From CALDCK01 sp050618055 (GTDB lineage Bacteria; Myxococcota_A; UBA9160; SMWR01): 64,000 bases of DNA. A program made the position numbers and the translations under genes. Within the stretch, counting starts at the first letter, position 1. Every line of letters begins with the position of its first letter. Where the stretch lies: the NCBI GenBank assembly GCA_050618055.1, contig JBNLVK010000122.1:1-64000 (forward strand), in the 5' to 3' direction. The notes beneath the pieces are model-generated. The model was given only the letters and a program-made list of their open reading frames with translations, was not told the origin of the DNA and ran no database searches. Positions 43,337-51,470 of the stretch are shown here, in pieces.

Positions 43337-45792
43337 TGGCGACGGTCCGTCGGGAGCTGCATCTCGGGGGGATCGTGCAGGGGGTGGGCCTGCGTCCCTG
43401 GGCGCTGCGCGAGGCGGGCGCCCGCGGGCTCGCCGGCCACGTGCGCAACCGGCGCGACGGTGTCCTGGTGGTGCTCGAGGGCGAGGAGCGGGCGATCGAC
43501 GACTTCCTGGCCGCGCTGGCCGAGCGACCGCCGGCCGGCGCCCGCGTGGAGACGCTACGCCGGGTGGCGGCTTCGCCGCAGGGAGAGTGCGGCTTCGCGG
43601 TGGTGGCGAGCGAGGCGGGCCGCGCCTCGCAGGCGTCGGGGGCGGCGCGCGTTCCGCCGGACGCGGCGACCTGTCGCGCCTGCCTGCGCGAGATGTTCGA
43701 TCCGGCGGACCGGCGCTACCGCCACGCGTTCCCCCACTGCACCGACTGCGGTCCGCGCGCCTCGACGATCCACGCGCTGCCCTGGGACCGGGAGCGGACC
43801 TCGATGCGCGACTTCCCGCCGTGCGACGAATGCCTTCGCGAGTACGCCGACCCGGCGGACCGGCGCTTCCACGCCCAGGCCATCGCCTGTCCCCGCTGCG
43901 GACCGCGCCTGCGGGCCTGCGCGGCCGACGGTCGCGAGCCGGCGGGTGACCCGCTGGAGGCCGCCGCCGCCTGCCTGGCGGCGGGGGGGATCGTGGCGCT
44001 GAAGGGCTACGGCGGCTTCCACCTGGCGGTGGACGCCACGCGACCCGAGGCCGTGGCCCGGCTGCGCAAGCGCAAGCGGCGTCCGGCGAAGCCGCTGGCG
44101 CTGCTGGTGCCCGACCTCGCGCGGGCGCGCCGGCTCGTGCGCCTCGACGCGGCCGACGAGGCGCTGCTGACCGGTCCGCACGCGGTGGTGGTGGCGCCGC
44201 GCCGGCCGGCGGGCGTGGCGGAGCTGGGGCTGGCGGAGGAGGTGGCGCCCGGCATCCGGGACCTGGGCGTGCTGCTGCCCGTCGCGCCGGTGCACTGGCT
44301 GCTGCTGTTCGCGCCCGGCGCGCACCCGTCGCGCGACGGCCCCCGCTTTCCCGCGCTGGTCCTGACCTCGGCGAACCGCAGCGGCGAGCCCACCGTGCAC
44401 CGCAACGACGAGGCGCGCCGGGCGCTCGGCGGCATCGCGGACCTGTGGCTCGAGCACGACCGCGACGTCGTGCGGCCCAACGACGATCCGGTCTACCGCG
44501 CGGCCGGGTCGACCCCCGTTCCCATCCGGCTGTCGCGCGCGACCGCGCCCCGGGCCCTGACGCTGCCCGACGGACTGCGCGCCGACGCTCCGGTGCTGGC
44601 TCTGGGCGGCGACCTCAAGTGCGCACCGGCGCTGGCGCACGGGGGCGAGATCCTGCTGGCCGAGCACCTGGGCGACCTGGGCTCGGTGGCGTCGGCCGAC
44701 GCGCTGCCCCTGCGCGCCCGCGAGCTGTGTCGCCTGGTCGGCACCGAGCCGCGCGTCGCCGTGCACGACGGCAACCCGGACTACGTGTCGAGCGCGCTGG
44801 CGCCCTCACTCGCTCCGGCGACGCACGCCGTCCAGCACCACCACGCCCACGCCGCGGCCTGCCTGGTGGAGCACGGGCGCACGGGTCCGTGTCTCGCGCT
44901 GGCCCTCGACGGGGCGGGGCTCGGACCCGACGGCAGCCTGTGGGGCGGCGAGCTGCTGCGGGTCGACCTGTGGGACTTCGAGCGCCTGGCCCACCTGCCG
45001 CGCGTCCGGCTGCCCGGCGGCGACGCTGCGGTGCGCGAGCCCTGGCGGATGGCCGCCGCCTGGCTCGACCATGCGTTCCCGGACGGCGCGCCGCCGCTCG
45101 CCTGGCAGCAGCGGCGCGATCCGGCGCGGCTCGCGACGCTCCGCCACGCCGCGGCCCGGGGCGTGAACAGCCCGTGGACCTCGTCCTGCGGGCGGCTGTT
45201 CGACGCCGTCGCCTCGCTCCTCGACCTGTGCGAGGGGGCGCGCCACGAGGGGGAGGGCGCGATGCGCCTCGAGGCGCTGGCGTCGACGGCCGACGCAGAC
45301 GAGCGCGAAGACCCGGTCGCCTGCGATCTCTCGCCGCGCGCAGCGGCGCCCTGGACGATTCCGGCGGCGGACCTGGTGGCCCGGGTGGCCGGGGCCCACG
45401 CCGCGGGACGCGACCGGGCCGGCACGGCGCGGCGCTTCCACCGGGATCTGGCGGCGCGGCTCGTCGCAGCCGCAGCGGCGGCCGCCCGCGCCAGCGGCCT
45501 TCGCAGCGTCGTCCTGACCGGCGGCTGCCTCCAGAACCGCCTGCTCGCGGCGGAGCTGCGCCGCGGCCTGGAGGAGCGCGGACTCGAGCCGCTCGCGCAT
45601 CGCGTGGTTCCGCCGAGCGACGCCGGGCTGGCGGTCGGGCAGGCGGCGGTCGCCGTGGCGCGGGCCGCGCGCCCAGGGGACGCGGGGCCGGGTCAGCCGG
45701 GACCTCCCGCGCCGGGCCGGCCCTCGACCGGCGGGAACGCCCCGGTCGCCACGCCGCGCAGCGCGCCGTCGGTCTCGCGCACGATGAAGTAG
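43336..45792 (+). CDS. hypF: carbamoyltransferase HypF
   Basis: 818-residue enzyme that transfers the carbamoyl group to HypE. Seen: N-terminal acylphosphatase domain (GGIVQGVGLRPWALREA, GHVRNRRDGV); two zinc fingers, CRACLREMFDPADRRYRHAF-HCTDCGPR and CDECLREYADPADRRFH-CPRCGPR; a YrdC-like domain with KGYGGFHLAVDA and LTSANRSGEP; and a Kae1-like domain with QHHHAHAAACLVEH and GGCLQNRLL. About 40 Pro/Gly/Ser-rich residues follow the conserved end, and this tail overlaps the convergent apbE gene by 100 bp. It closes the hydrogenase operon. Confidence 0.93.
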   Translation: MATVRRELHLGGIVQGVGLRPWALREAGARGLAGHVRNRRDGVLVVLEGEERAIDDFLAALAERPPAGARVETLRRVAASPQGECGFAVVASEAGRASQASGAARVPPDAATCRACLREMFDPADRRYRHAFPHCTDCGPRASTIHALPWDRERTSMRDFPPCDECLREYADPADRRFHAQAIACPRCGPRLRACAADGREPAGDPLEAAAACLAAGGIVALKGYGGFHLAVDATRPEAVARLRKRKRRPAKPLALLVPDLARARRLVRLDAADEALLTGPHAVVVAPRRPAGVAELGLAEEVAPGIRDLGVLLPVAPVHWLLLFAPGAHPSRDGPRFPALVLTSANRSGEPTVHRNDEARRALGGIADLWLEHDRDVVRPNDDPVYRAAGSTPVPIRLSRATAPRALTLPDGLRADAPVLALGGDLKCAPALAHGGEILLAEHLGDLGSVASADALPLRARELCRLVGTEPRVAVHDGNPDYVSSALAPSLAPATHAVQHHHAHAAACLVEHGRTGPCLALALDGAGLGPDGSLWGGELLRVDLWDFERLAHLPRVRLPGGDAAVREPWRMAAAWLDHAFPDGAPPLAWQQRRDPARLATLRHAAARGVNSPWTSSCGRLFDAVASLLDLCEGARHEGEGAMRLEALASTADADEREDPVACDLSPRAAAPWTIPAADLVARVAGAHAAGRDRAGTARRFHRDLAARLVAAAAAAARASGLRSVVLTGGCLQNRLLAAELRRGLEERGLEPLAHRVVPPSDAGLAVGQAAVAVARAARPGDAGPGQPGPPAPGRPSTGGNAPVATPRSAPSVSRTMK

Positions 45793-46754
45793 GCGGCGAG
45801 GCCCAGCCGTTCGGCGAGCGCCGGTCCCGCGTCGGGGCCGAGCACGCCGAGCCCGGTGGCCAGCGCGTCCGCGCGGGCCGCGCTCGGGTGGAGCACCGAG
45901 ACGGAGGCCAGGCGGTGGGCGGCCGGTCGACCCGTGCGCGGGTCGATCAGGTGGGAGAGACGCACCCCGTCCCGGTCGCGGTAGGTGCGGTAGTCGCCGG
46001 AGGTGGCGAGCGCGGCGTCCGCCAGCGCGACCACGCCGAACACGGACCGCTGTCCGGGCTCCGGCCGCTCGATGGCGACCCGCCACGCGCCGCCGCCGGC
46101 GCGCTCGCCACGGGCGCGCGTCTCGCCTCCCACCTCGATCCGGTCGTCGGCGACGCCCCGGGCGGCCAGCGCCTCCGCCACCCGATCGACCGCGTAGCCC
46201 TTGGCCACCGCCGACAGGTCGCACACCAGCTCCGGGTGTCGCTTCACCAGGCCGCCGCCCTCCGGGTCGATCCGCAGCAGGTGGTGGCCGACGCGGGCGC
46301 GCAGCGCTTCGAGGCGCACGGGCGACGGCGGCTCGGGCTGGCCGCCGGCGCCGAAGCCCCAGGCCGCCACCAGCGGTCCGACGGTGACGTCGAAGGCGCC
46401 ACCGGTCTGCTCGCTCACCTCCTGCGCCACGCGGAACACGGCGAGCGTCGGCGGCGAGACCGGGAAGGGCTCGATGGAGCGGTGGCGGTTGAAGCGCGAG
46501 AGCTCCGATTCCGGATCGTAGGTGGACATCCGCCGGTTCACCTCGTCGAGCCGTTCGACGACCAGGCCGCGGATCTCGCGTCGTTCGGCCTGGGACGCGC
46601 CGTCCGCGACGACCTTCACCGACCAGGTGGTCCCCATGGCTTCGCCGTGGAGGGCGACCGGGTCCTCCTGCGGAGCGCGCAGCGCCCGCAGCGCCGCCAG
46701 CGCGATCCCCACGGCCGCGACGGCGAGGAGCAGGCGCGCGCTGCGGCGACCCAT
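45693..46754 (-). CDS. apbE: FAD:protein FMN transferase
   Basis: 353-residue ApbE-family flavinyltransferase that attaches FMN to Thr in S/TGAT-type motifs. Seen: an N-terminal signal or anchor (residues 8-25) without a clear lipobox, MGTTWSVKV, DLSAVAKGYAVDRV, a metal-binding SGDYRTY-SHLIDPRTGRP segment, and ADALATGLGVLG. Its likely clients are RnfG (Thr196) and RnfD (Thr178), encoded about 37 kb away. The gene has its own promoter-like TATACT 9 nt upstream of ATG 46754, and its C-terminal coding part overlaps the hypF tail. Confidence 0.9.
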   Translation of the reverse strand: MGRRSARLLLAVAAVGIALAALRALRAPQEDPVALHGEAMGTTWSVKVVADGASQAERREIRGLVVERLDEVNRRMSTYDPESELSRFNRHRSIEPFPVSPPTLAVFRVAQEVSEQTGGAFDVTVGPLVAAWGFGAGGQPEPPSPVRLEALRARVGHHLLRIDPEGGGLVKRHPELVCDLSAVAKGYAVDRVAEALAARGVADDRIEVGGETRARGERAGGGAWRVAIERPEPGQRSVFGVVALADAALATSGDYRTYRDRDGVRLSHLIDPRTGRPAAHRLASVSVLHPSAARADALATGLGVLGPDAGPALAERLGLAAYFIVRETDGALRGVATGAFPPVEGRPGAGGPG

Positions 46755-46763
46755 GGCGGCCGC

Positions 46764-46769
46764 AGTATA
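46764..46769 (-). promoter_or_regulatory. -10 element upstream of apbE
   Basis: TATACT on the minus strand, 9 nt before ATG 46754, without a Shine-Dalgarno. It would give a leaderless or 1-3 nt leader transcript. Confidence 0.45.
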
Positions 46770-46848
46770 GGTTCGGCGCCCTCGCCGGGGCGGGTGCCGG
46801 CGCCCGCAGGCGCTGGTGGCGAAACCCCACGCCGGGGGCCCGGGGTGG

Positions 46849-46854
46849 TAGCAT
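46849..46854 (+). promoter_or_regulatory. -10 element for leaderless transcript
   Basis: TAGCAT, exactly 6 nt before ATG 46861; no ribosome-binding site lies in between. Confidence 0.5.
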
Positions 46855-46860
46855 GCGTCC

Positions 46861-47475
46861 ATGCGCCGCTGGCTGCGCCCCACACTCGTCCTGACCGGGC
46901 TCCTCCTGCTCGCCGAGGGGATGGCCACGGCCGAGGAGACGATCTGGCTGCGCGGGCGGGGCGATCGGGTGTGGATCGAGCGCGACGGCGTTCCCCAGCC
47001 GCCGGCCGAGAACGCCAAGGGCTTCTCCCGCGTGGCGACCTCGTCCATGCCCGGCGTCTACGCCGCCCGCCGGCCGTCGGCGGCGGTCGACGCGGTGGCG
47101 GCCACCGCGACCGCCCCGCCCCCGAGCACCACCGTCGTGCTCGGCGAGCCCGAGTGGCGGCGCTCCTACTTCTCGGCCAACTCCTACGGCTACGGCTACT
47201 ACCACCCGCGCTACCGCACCTGGCGCTACCGGAACTACTACCGGGACCGCCACTACGGCCGTCACCGCTACTACACCGACCGCCACTACGCAGCGCGGCG
47301 CTACCACAGCAACCGCCACTACGACCACGGTCGCTACCGCGCCGACCGCCACTACGCGGAGCGGCGCTACCACGACTACGGGTCCCGCGGCAGCCGCTAC
47401 GGCGGATCGGCCGTGAACGCCCCGGCCCGCGGCGGCTACATTCAACGCGGTGGGGCGTATCGGCGGGTTCGCTAG
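46861..47475 (+). CDS. secreted Tyr/Arg/His-rich low-complexity protein
   Basis: 204 residues, not recognised. An N-terminal signal peptide (about 1-24, cleavage after TAEE-preceding Ala region) is followed by a normal-composition segment (25-95) with an Ala/Pro/Thr-rich linker, and then a strongly biased region (about 105-180) built from Tyr, Arg and His in short units such as DRHYAARRY, DRHYAERRY and RHYDHGRYR. The net charge is high and positive. Such Tyr/His-rich secreted regions could bind metals or polyanions or be crosslinked through tyrosine; this is speculation. Codon-level GC is like its neighbours, so no sign of recent transfer. Confidence 0.7.
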   Translation: MRRWLRPTLVLTGLLLLAEGMATAEETIWLRGRGDRVWIERDGVPQPPAENAKGFSRVATSSMPGVYAARRPSAAVDAVAATATAPPPSTTVVLGEPEWRRSYFSANSYGYGYYHPRYRTWRYRNYYRDRHYGRHRYYTDRHYAARRYHSNRHYDHGRYRADRHYAERRYHDYGSRGSRYGGSAVNAPARGGYIQRGGAYRRVR

Positions 47476-47489
47476 CGAGGCATCGATCC

Positions 47490-47505
47490 GGGCCGGCGCC
47501 GGCCC
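47490..47505 (+). promoter_or_regulatory. perfect 16-bp GC palindrome abutting the antiporter start codon
   Basis: GGGCCGGCGCCGGCCC ends at the base before ATG 47506. As RNA it forms a 6-bp all-GC stem with a GCGC loop between a purine-rich GCGAGG (47474-47479) and the AUG. It could hold the start region closed or bring the distant GCGAGG near the start. Confidence 0.35.
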
Positions 47506-48669
47506 ATGACGGCCGAGACCGCCGTCCTGATGCTGACGCTCGGCCTGCTGCTCCTGGCCGGCCTGGCGACCGACGCCCTCGGCAGGCTGACGCGGCTGCC
47601 CCGCGTGTCGCTGCTGCTGCTGCTCGGACTGCTGCTGGGTCCGGCGGCCCTCGATCTGCTGCCGGTCCGCGACGGCCGGCTGTTCTCGATGGCCACCCAG
47701 ACCGCACTCGCGATGGTCGGGTTCCTGCTCGGCGAGCGCTTCACGCCGGCCGACCTGCGCGAGAAGGGCCGCAGCGCGATCGTGGTCTCGCTGACAGCGG
47801 TCGCGGTGACGGCGGTCTGCGTCACCGCGTTGCTCTGGGCGCTGGGGGTGCCGCCGGGGCTGGCGCTGCTGCTCGGCGCGATCTCCACCTCGACGGCGCC
47901 GGCCGCCACCATCGACGTGGTCGAGCAGGAGGAGGCAGAGGGACCCTTCGCCCGTTTGCTGCTGGGCGTGGTGGCCATCGACGACGCCTGGGGACTGCTG
48001 CTGTTCGGCTTCGTGGCCGCGAGCGTCGCCGTGGCGGTGGACGGCGGATCCGCGGGCGGAAGCCTGGCGCTGGCGACGCGCGAGGTCGCCGGCGCCGTGG
48101 CCCTGGGCGGCGTGCTGGGTGTGCCGGTTGCGGCCCTCACGGCGCGCATCCGTCCCGGCGAGCCGACGCTGCTCGAGGCGCTCGGCGCGGTGCTCGTGTG
48201 CGGCGGACTCGCCCTGTGGCTCGAGGTCTCGCCGCTGCTGGCCGCCATGACCCTGGGCGCCTGCGTGGCGAACCTGGCCAGGCACCACGAGCGGCCCTTC
48301 CATGCGATCCGCGACATCGAGCGGCCGTTCCTGGTGGTCTTCTTCGTGCTCGCCGGCGCCTCCCTGGATCTCGCGGCCCTGCCGGCCATCGGCGGCATCG
48401 GGCTCGCCTACGTGGTGTTCCGCGCCGCGGGTCGGCTCGCCGGCGGCTGGCTCGGCGCGTCGCTCGCGGGGGAGCCCGCGGCGGTGCGTCGCTGGATGGG
48501 AGCCGCGCTCATGCCGCAGGCCGGCGTCGCGCTGGGGCTCGCCATCATCGCCGCCGAACGCTTCCCGGAGATGGCGGACCCGCTGCTGTCGATCGTCGTC
48601 GGCTCGACGGTGCTCTTCGAGATCCTGGGTCCGATGGGCACGCGCGCCGCGCTGCGCGCCCTGCGCTAG
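47506..48669 (+). CDS. cation:proton antiporter (CPA2/KefB-type membrane domain)
   Basis: 387-residue polytopic membrane protein, about eleven to twelve hydrophobic spans filling its length. Seen: LPRVSLLLLLGLLLGP near the start, STSTAPAATIDVVEQEEAEGP and VVAIDDAWGLLLFG carrying the conserved acidic residues of the ion-binding site, and PQAGVALGLAI near the end. No RCK/TrkA nucleotide-binding domain follows, so it is the membrane part only. Role: monovalent cation/proton exchange for pH or ion homeostasis; K+ versus Na+ cannot be told. ATG 47506 directly follows a GC-rich palindrome. Confidence 0.82.
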   Translation: MTAETAVLMLTLGLLLLAGLATDALGRLTRLPRVSLLLLLGLLLGPAALDLLPVRDGRLFSMATQTALAMVGFLLGERFTPADLREKGRSAIVVSLTAVAVTAVCVTALLWALGVPPGLALLLGAISTSTAPAATIDVVEQEEAEGPFARLLLGVVAIDDAWGLLLFGFVAASVAVAVDGGSAGGSLALATREVAGAVALGGVLGVPVAALTARIRPGEPTLLEALGAVLVCGGLALWLEVSPLLAAMTLGACVANLARHHERPFHAIRDIERPFLVVFFVLAGASLDLAALPAIGGIGLAYVVFRAAGRLAGGWLGASLAGEPAAVRRWMGAALMPQAGVALGLAIIAAERFPEMADPLLSIVVGSTVLFEILGPMGTRAALRALR

Positions 48670-48714
48670 CGATCGCCCTCGCGCGATCGGGAGCGATTCG
48701 GGAGAATCCCGCCC

Positions 48715-49920
48715 GTGGCGGTCGAGCTCGATCCGGTCCGGGTGCTGATCCTGAGCATCCTCGTGCTGTGGGTCGGCGAGCGCATCACCCAGGCGGTGGG
48801 GGCGCTCCAGCGCTTCAGCATCCCGATCGCGGTGACGGGCGGCGTGCTGTGCAGCGGGGTCGTCGCGCTGCTCGAGGTGTTCGCCGACGTGAAGGTGAGC
48901 TTCGACCTCGAGACGCGCGACACGCTGCTGCTCGTCTTCTTCAGCACCATCGGCCTGTCGGCGAAGCTGGGGACGCTGAAGGAGGGGGGCCGCACGCTGG
49001 CGATCCTGGGCGCGATCACCGTCGTGTTCCTGCTGGCCCAGAACGCGGTCGGCGTCGGGCTCGCCGCCGTGAGCGGAAGACACTGGGCCTACGGCCTGAT
49101 CGGCGGCAGCGTCTCGCTGGCCGGCGGCCACGGCACCGCCATCACCTGGGGCAAGCTGGCCGAGCAGGGCGGCCTGGAGGGCGCCACCGCCTTCGGCCTG
49201 GCCTTCGCCACCTTCGGGCTCATCTGCGGCGGCCTGGTCGGCGGACCGGTCGCCCAGTGGCTGATCCGGCGCCACGGCCTGCGCGGACCCGAAGACGCCG
49301 GGGGCGAGACGGCCGCCGAGACCCCGGCGGCGGCGGACGAGGAGCAGCCGGTCTCCGTCACCAGCAGCCAGATCATCCGCACGGTGCTGTTCCTCGCCAT
49401 CTGCGTGATGGTGGGCGACGAGCTGAACGACCTGCTGCGCGCGCGGGGCACGGTGCTGCCCGGCTTCCTGACCGCCATGTTCACCGGCATCGTGCTGACC
49501 AACCTGGCCGACGCACGGAGCACGCCGGTCGACGCGTCCGGCGTGAAGCTGGTGGGCGACGTGGCGCTCCACCTGTTCCTGGCCATGAGCCTGATGAGCA
49601 TGCAGCTCACCCAGCTGGCCGGCGCCTTCGGCGGAGTGGCGATCGTGCTGATCTTCCAGGTGTCGCTGGCCTTCGTCTTCGCCACCTGGCTGGTCTTCCG
49701 CCTGTGCGGATCCGACTACGACGCGGCGATCATCGCCGCCGGCTACGCGGGGCTGGGTCTCGGCGCCACACCGGTGGGCGTCGCCAACATGAACGCGGTG
49801 ACCAGCCGCTTCGGGCCGTCGCCGAAGGCCTTCCTGGTGGTGCCGCTGGTGGGAGCCTTCCTGCTGGACATCGTCAACGCCTTCGTGATCCAGAGCTACA
49901 TCGGCATCCTGGGCCGCTGA
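48715..49920 (+). CDS. gltS: sodium:glutamate symporter family protein
   Basis: 401-residue polytopic transporter of the GltS family. Seen: VGERITQAVGALQRFSIPIAVTGG near the N-terminus, the re-entrant-loop segment GGSVSLAGGHGTA, a hydrophilic central loop (about 195-220, Glu/Ala-rich), and the second-repeat loop GLGLGATPVGVANM. These two Gly-rich loops form the transport pathway in the family. GTG 48715 is the start; a GAGAAT hexamer 7 nt upstream resembles the leaderless -10 pattern only weakly. Substrate is probably a dicarboxylic amino acid, but this is family-level inference. Confidence 0.85.
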   Translation: MAVELDPVRVLILSILVLWVGERITQAVGALQRFSIPIAVTGGVLCSGVVALLEVFADVKVSFDLETRDTLLLVFFSTIGLSAKLGTLKEGGRTLAILGAITVVFLLAQNAVGVGLAAVSGRHWAYGLIGGSVSLAGGHGTAITWGKLAEQGGLEGATAFGLAFATFGLICGGLVGGPVAQWLIRRHGLRGPEDAGGETAAETPAAADEEQPVSVTSSQIIRTVLFLAICVMVGDELNDLLRARGTVLPGFLTAMFTGIVLTNLADARSTPVDASGVKLVGDVALHLFLAMSLMSMQLTQLAGAFGGVAIVLIFQVSLAFVFATWLVFRLCGSDYDAAIIAAGYAGLGLGATPVGVANMNAVTSRFGPSPKAFLVVPLVGAFLLDIVNAFVIQSYIGILGR

Positions 49921-49926
49921 TCCGGG

Positions 49927-49932
49927 TATCAT
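49927..49932 (+). promoter_or_regulatory. -10 element for leaderless transcript, decides the PPK2 start
   Basis: TATCAT, 7 nt before GTG 49940. It overlaps the upstream in-frame ATG 49931, which therefore would not be in the mRNA. Confidence 0.5.
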
Positions 49933-49939
49933 GCCGCCT

Positions 49940-51433
49940 GTGTTCGAGGCGGCGGAGATCGGGCGGAAGCTGTCGAAGCGGGACTACGCGGCGCGCGAGA
50001 AGGAGCTGCGCGTCGCGCTCCTGAACGCCCAGTTCGACCTTCGCGAGACGCCGCGCTCGGTGATCGTGCTGATCGCCGGCGACGACCGGCCCGGCGCGAC
50101 GGCGGTGCTGAACCACCTCCACTACTGGATGGACGGCCGCTACCTGGAGACGCGCGCCTTCGGTCCGCCGACCGAGGCCGAGCGTCTGCGTCCCCCGTTC
50201 TGGCGCTACTGGAGCGCGCTGCCCCGGCGCGGTCGCGTCGGCGTGCTGAGTGGCAGCTGGGCGCTCTCGCCGCTGGCCCAGCGCCTGGAAGGGCACATGG
50301 ACTCGAACGCCTTCGAGCACTGGGTCGATCGGGTGAACGCCCTGGAGCGGGCGCTGGCGGCCGACGGCGCGGTGTTCGCGAAGCTGTGGATCCACCTGCC
50401 CAAGGACGAGCACGCCAAGCGCCTGGCCAAGGCGAAGAAGGGGCGCGGCGCCGTCTTCCGCATCGACGAGAACGACTGGAAGATCTGCGACCACTACGAC
50501 GACCTGATTCCGCTGGCCGAGGAGCTGGTGGAGGAGACGACCACCCCGGATGCGCCCTGGAACGTCATCGAGGCCACCGACACGCGCCACCGCAACGTGG
50601 CCTGCGCCGAGGTGGTGCTGCACGCCATGGAGAAGGCGATCGCCGACTACCTGGACGGGCCCGGTACGAACGGCGAGCCCGGACCCCCGCCCGAGGCGCC
50701 GACCGGGCCGACGGTGCTCGACGGCGTCGACCTGACGACGGCCATCGAGTCCGACGCCTACAAGGAGGCGCTGCCGCGCCTGCAGCGGCGCCTGTTCGAC
50801 CTGAGCGAGCGGGCGCAGCGAAAGGGGCTGCGCACCGTCCTGGTGTTCGAGGGCTGGGACGCGGCGGATGGCCCCGCCCTTGCCCGCCGCGTCACCCACG
50901 CCCTCGACGCCCGCGACGTCCGCATCGTTCCCATGTCGGCGCCCACCGACGAGGAGAACGACTACCACTACCTGTGGCGCTTCTGGCGCCACGTGCCGCG
51001 GGCGGGCCAGATGGTGATCTTCGACCGGAGCTGGTACGGACGCGTGCTGGTGGAGCGGGTCGAGGGCTTCGCGAGCGAGGCCGAGTGGCAGCGCGCGTAC
51101 CCCGAGATCAACGAGTTCGAGCGCCAGCTGGTGGAGGCGGACACGCTGCTGCTCAAGTTCTGGCTGCACATCGACCCCGACGAGCAGCTCCGCCGCTTCC
51201 GGAAGCGCGAGAAGACGCCCTACAAGAAGCACAAGATCACCGACGAGGACTACCGCAACCGCTCGCGCTGGGGCGCCTACGTGGCCGCCGTCCACGACAT
51301 GGTGGAGCGCACCAGCACGCACCAGGCCCCCTGGCACCTGATCCCGGCCAACGACAAGCGCCACGCCCGCATCCAGGTGCTCGAGACCCTGTGCGGCGGG
51401 CTGAAGCGGGCGCTGAAGGGGCGCGGCGACTAG
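49940..51433 (+). CDS. two-domain PPK2-family protein (polyphosphate:AMP phosphotransferase-like) without Walker A lysines
   Basis: 497 residues with two tandem PPK2 domains, the layout of class II polyphosphate:AMP phosphotransferases. GTG 49940 gives MFEAAEIGRK, matching the family N-terminus; ATG 49931 sits inside a -10-like hexamer. Domain 1 (about 35-235) has GDDRPGATAV where the Walker A GxDxAGKG is expected. Domain 2 (about 285-495) has EGWDAADGPALARR where homologues have EGWDAAGKGGAIRR. The Walker B FDRSWYGRVLVERVEGF and the lid KREKTPYKKHKITDEDYRNR are well kept in domain 2. Both nucleotide-binding lysines are thus missing, so activity is doubtful or altered. A role in polyphosphate/nucleotide metabolism is inferred. 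Confidence 0.85.
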   Translation: MFEAAEIGRKLSKRDYAAREKELRVALLNAQFDLRETPRSVIVLIAGDDRPGATAVLNHLHYWMDGRYLETRAFGPPTEAERLRPPFWRYWSALPRRGRVGVLSGSWALSPLAQRLEGHMDSNAFEHWVDRVNALERALAADGAVFAKLWIHLPKDEHAKRLAKAKKGRGAVFRIDENDWKICDHYDDLIPLAEELVEETTTPDAPWNVIEATDTRHRNVACAEVVLHAMEKAIADYLDGPGTNGEPGPPPEAPTGPTVLDGVDLTTAIESDAYKEALPRLQRRLFDLSERAQRKGLRTVLVFEGWDAADGPALARRVTHALDARDVRIVPMSAPTDEENDYHYLWRFWRHVPRAGQMVIFDRSWYGRVLVERVEGFASEAEWQRAYPEINEFERQLVEADTLLLKFWLHIDPDEQLRRFRKREKTPYKKHKITDEDYRNRSRWGAYVAAVHDMVERTSTHQAPWHLIPANDKRHARIQVLETLCGGLKRALKGRGD

Positions 51434-51458
51434 GGGCCGGCCGCCGCAGGGCGTGGGC

Positions 51459-51464
51459 TACAAT
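51459..51464 (+). promoter_or_regulatory. -10 element for leaderless transcript
   Basis: TACAAT, exactly 6 nt before ATG 51471; no Shine-Dalgarno in between. Confidence 0.55.
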
Positions 51465-51470
51465 CGCCGC

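Noticed and set aside
44806..49932. 1708-codon minus-strand frame spanning hypF, apbE, the antiporter and gltS
   Set aside because: It runs through several well-supported genes on both strands and has no recognisable domain; GC-driven shadow.
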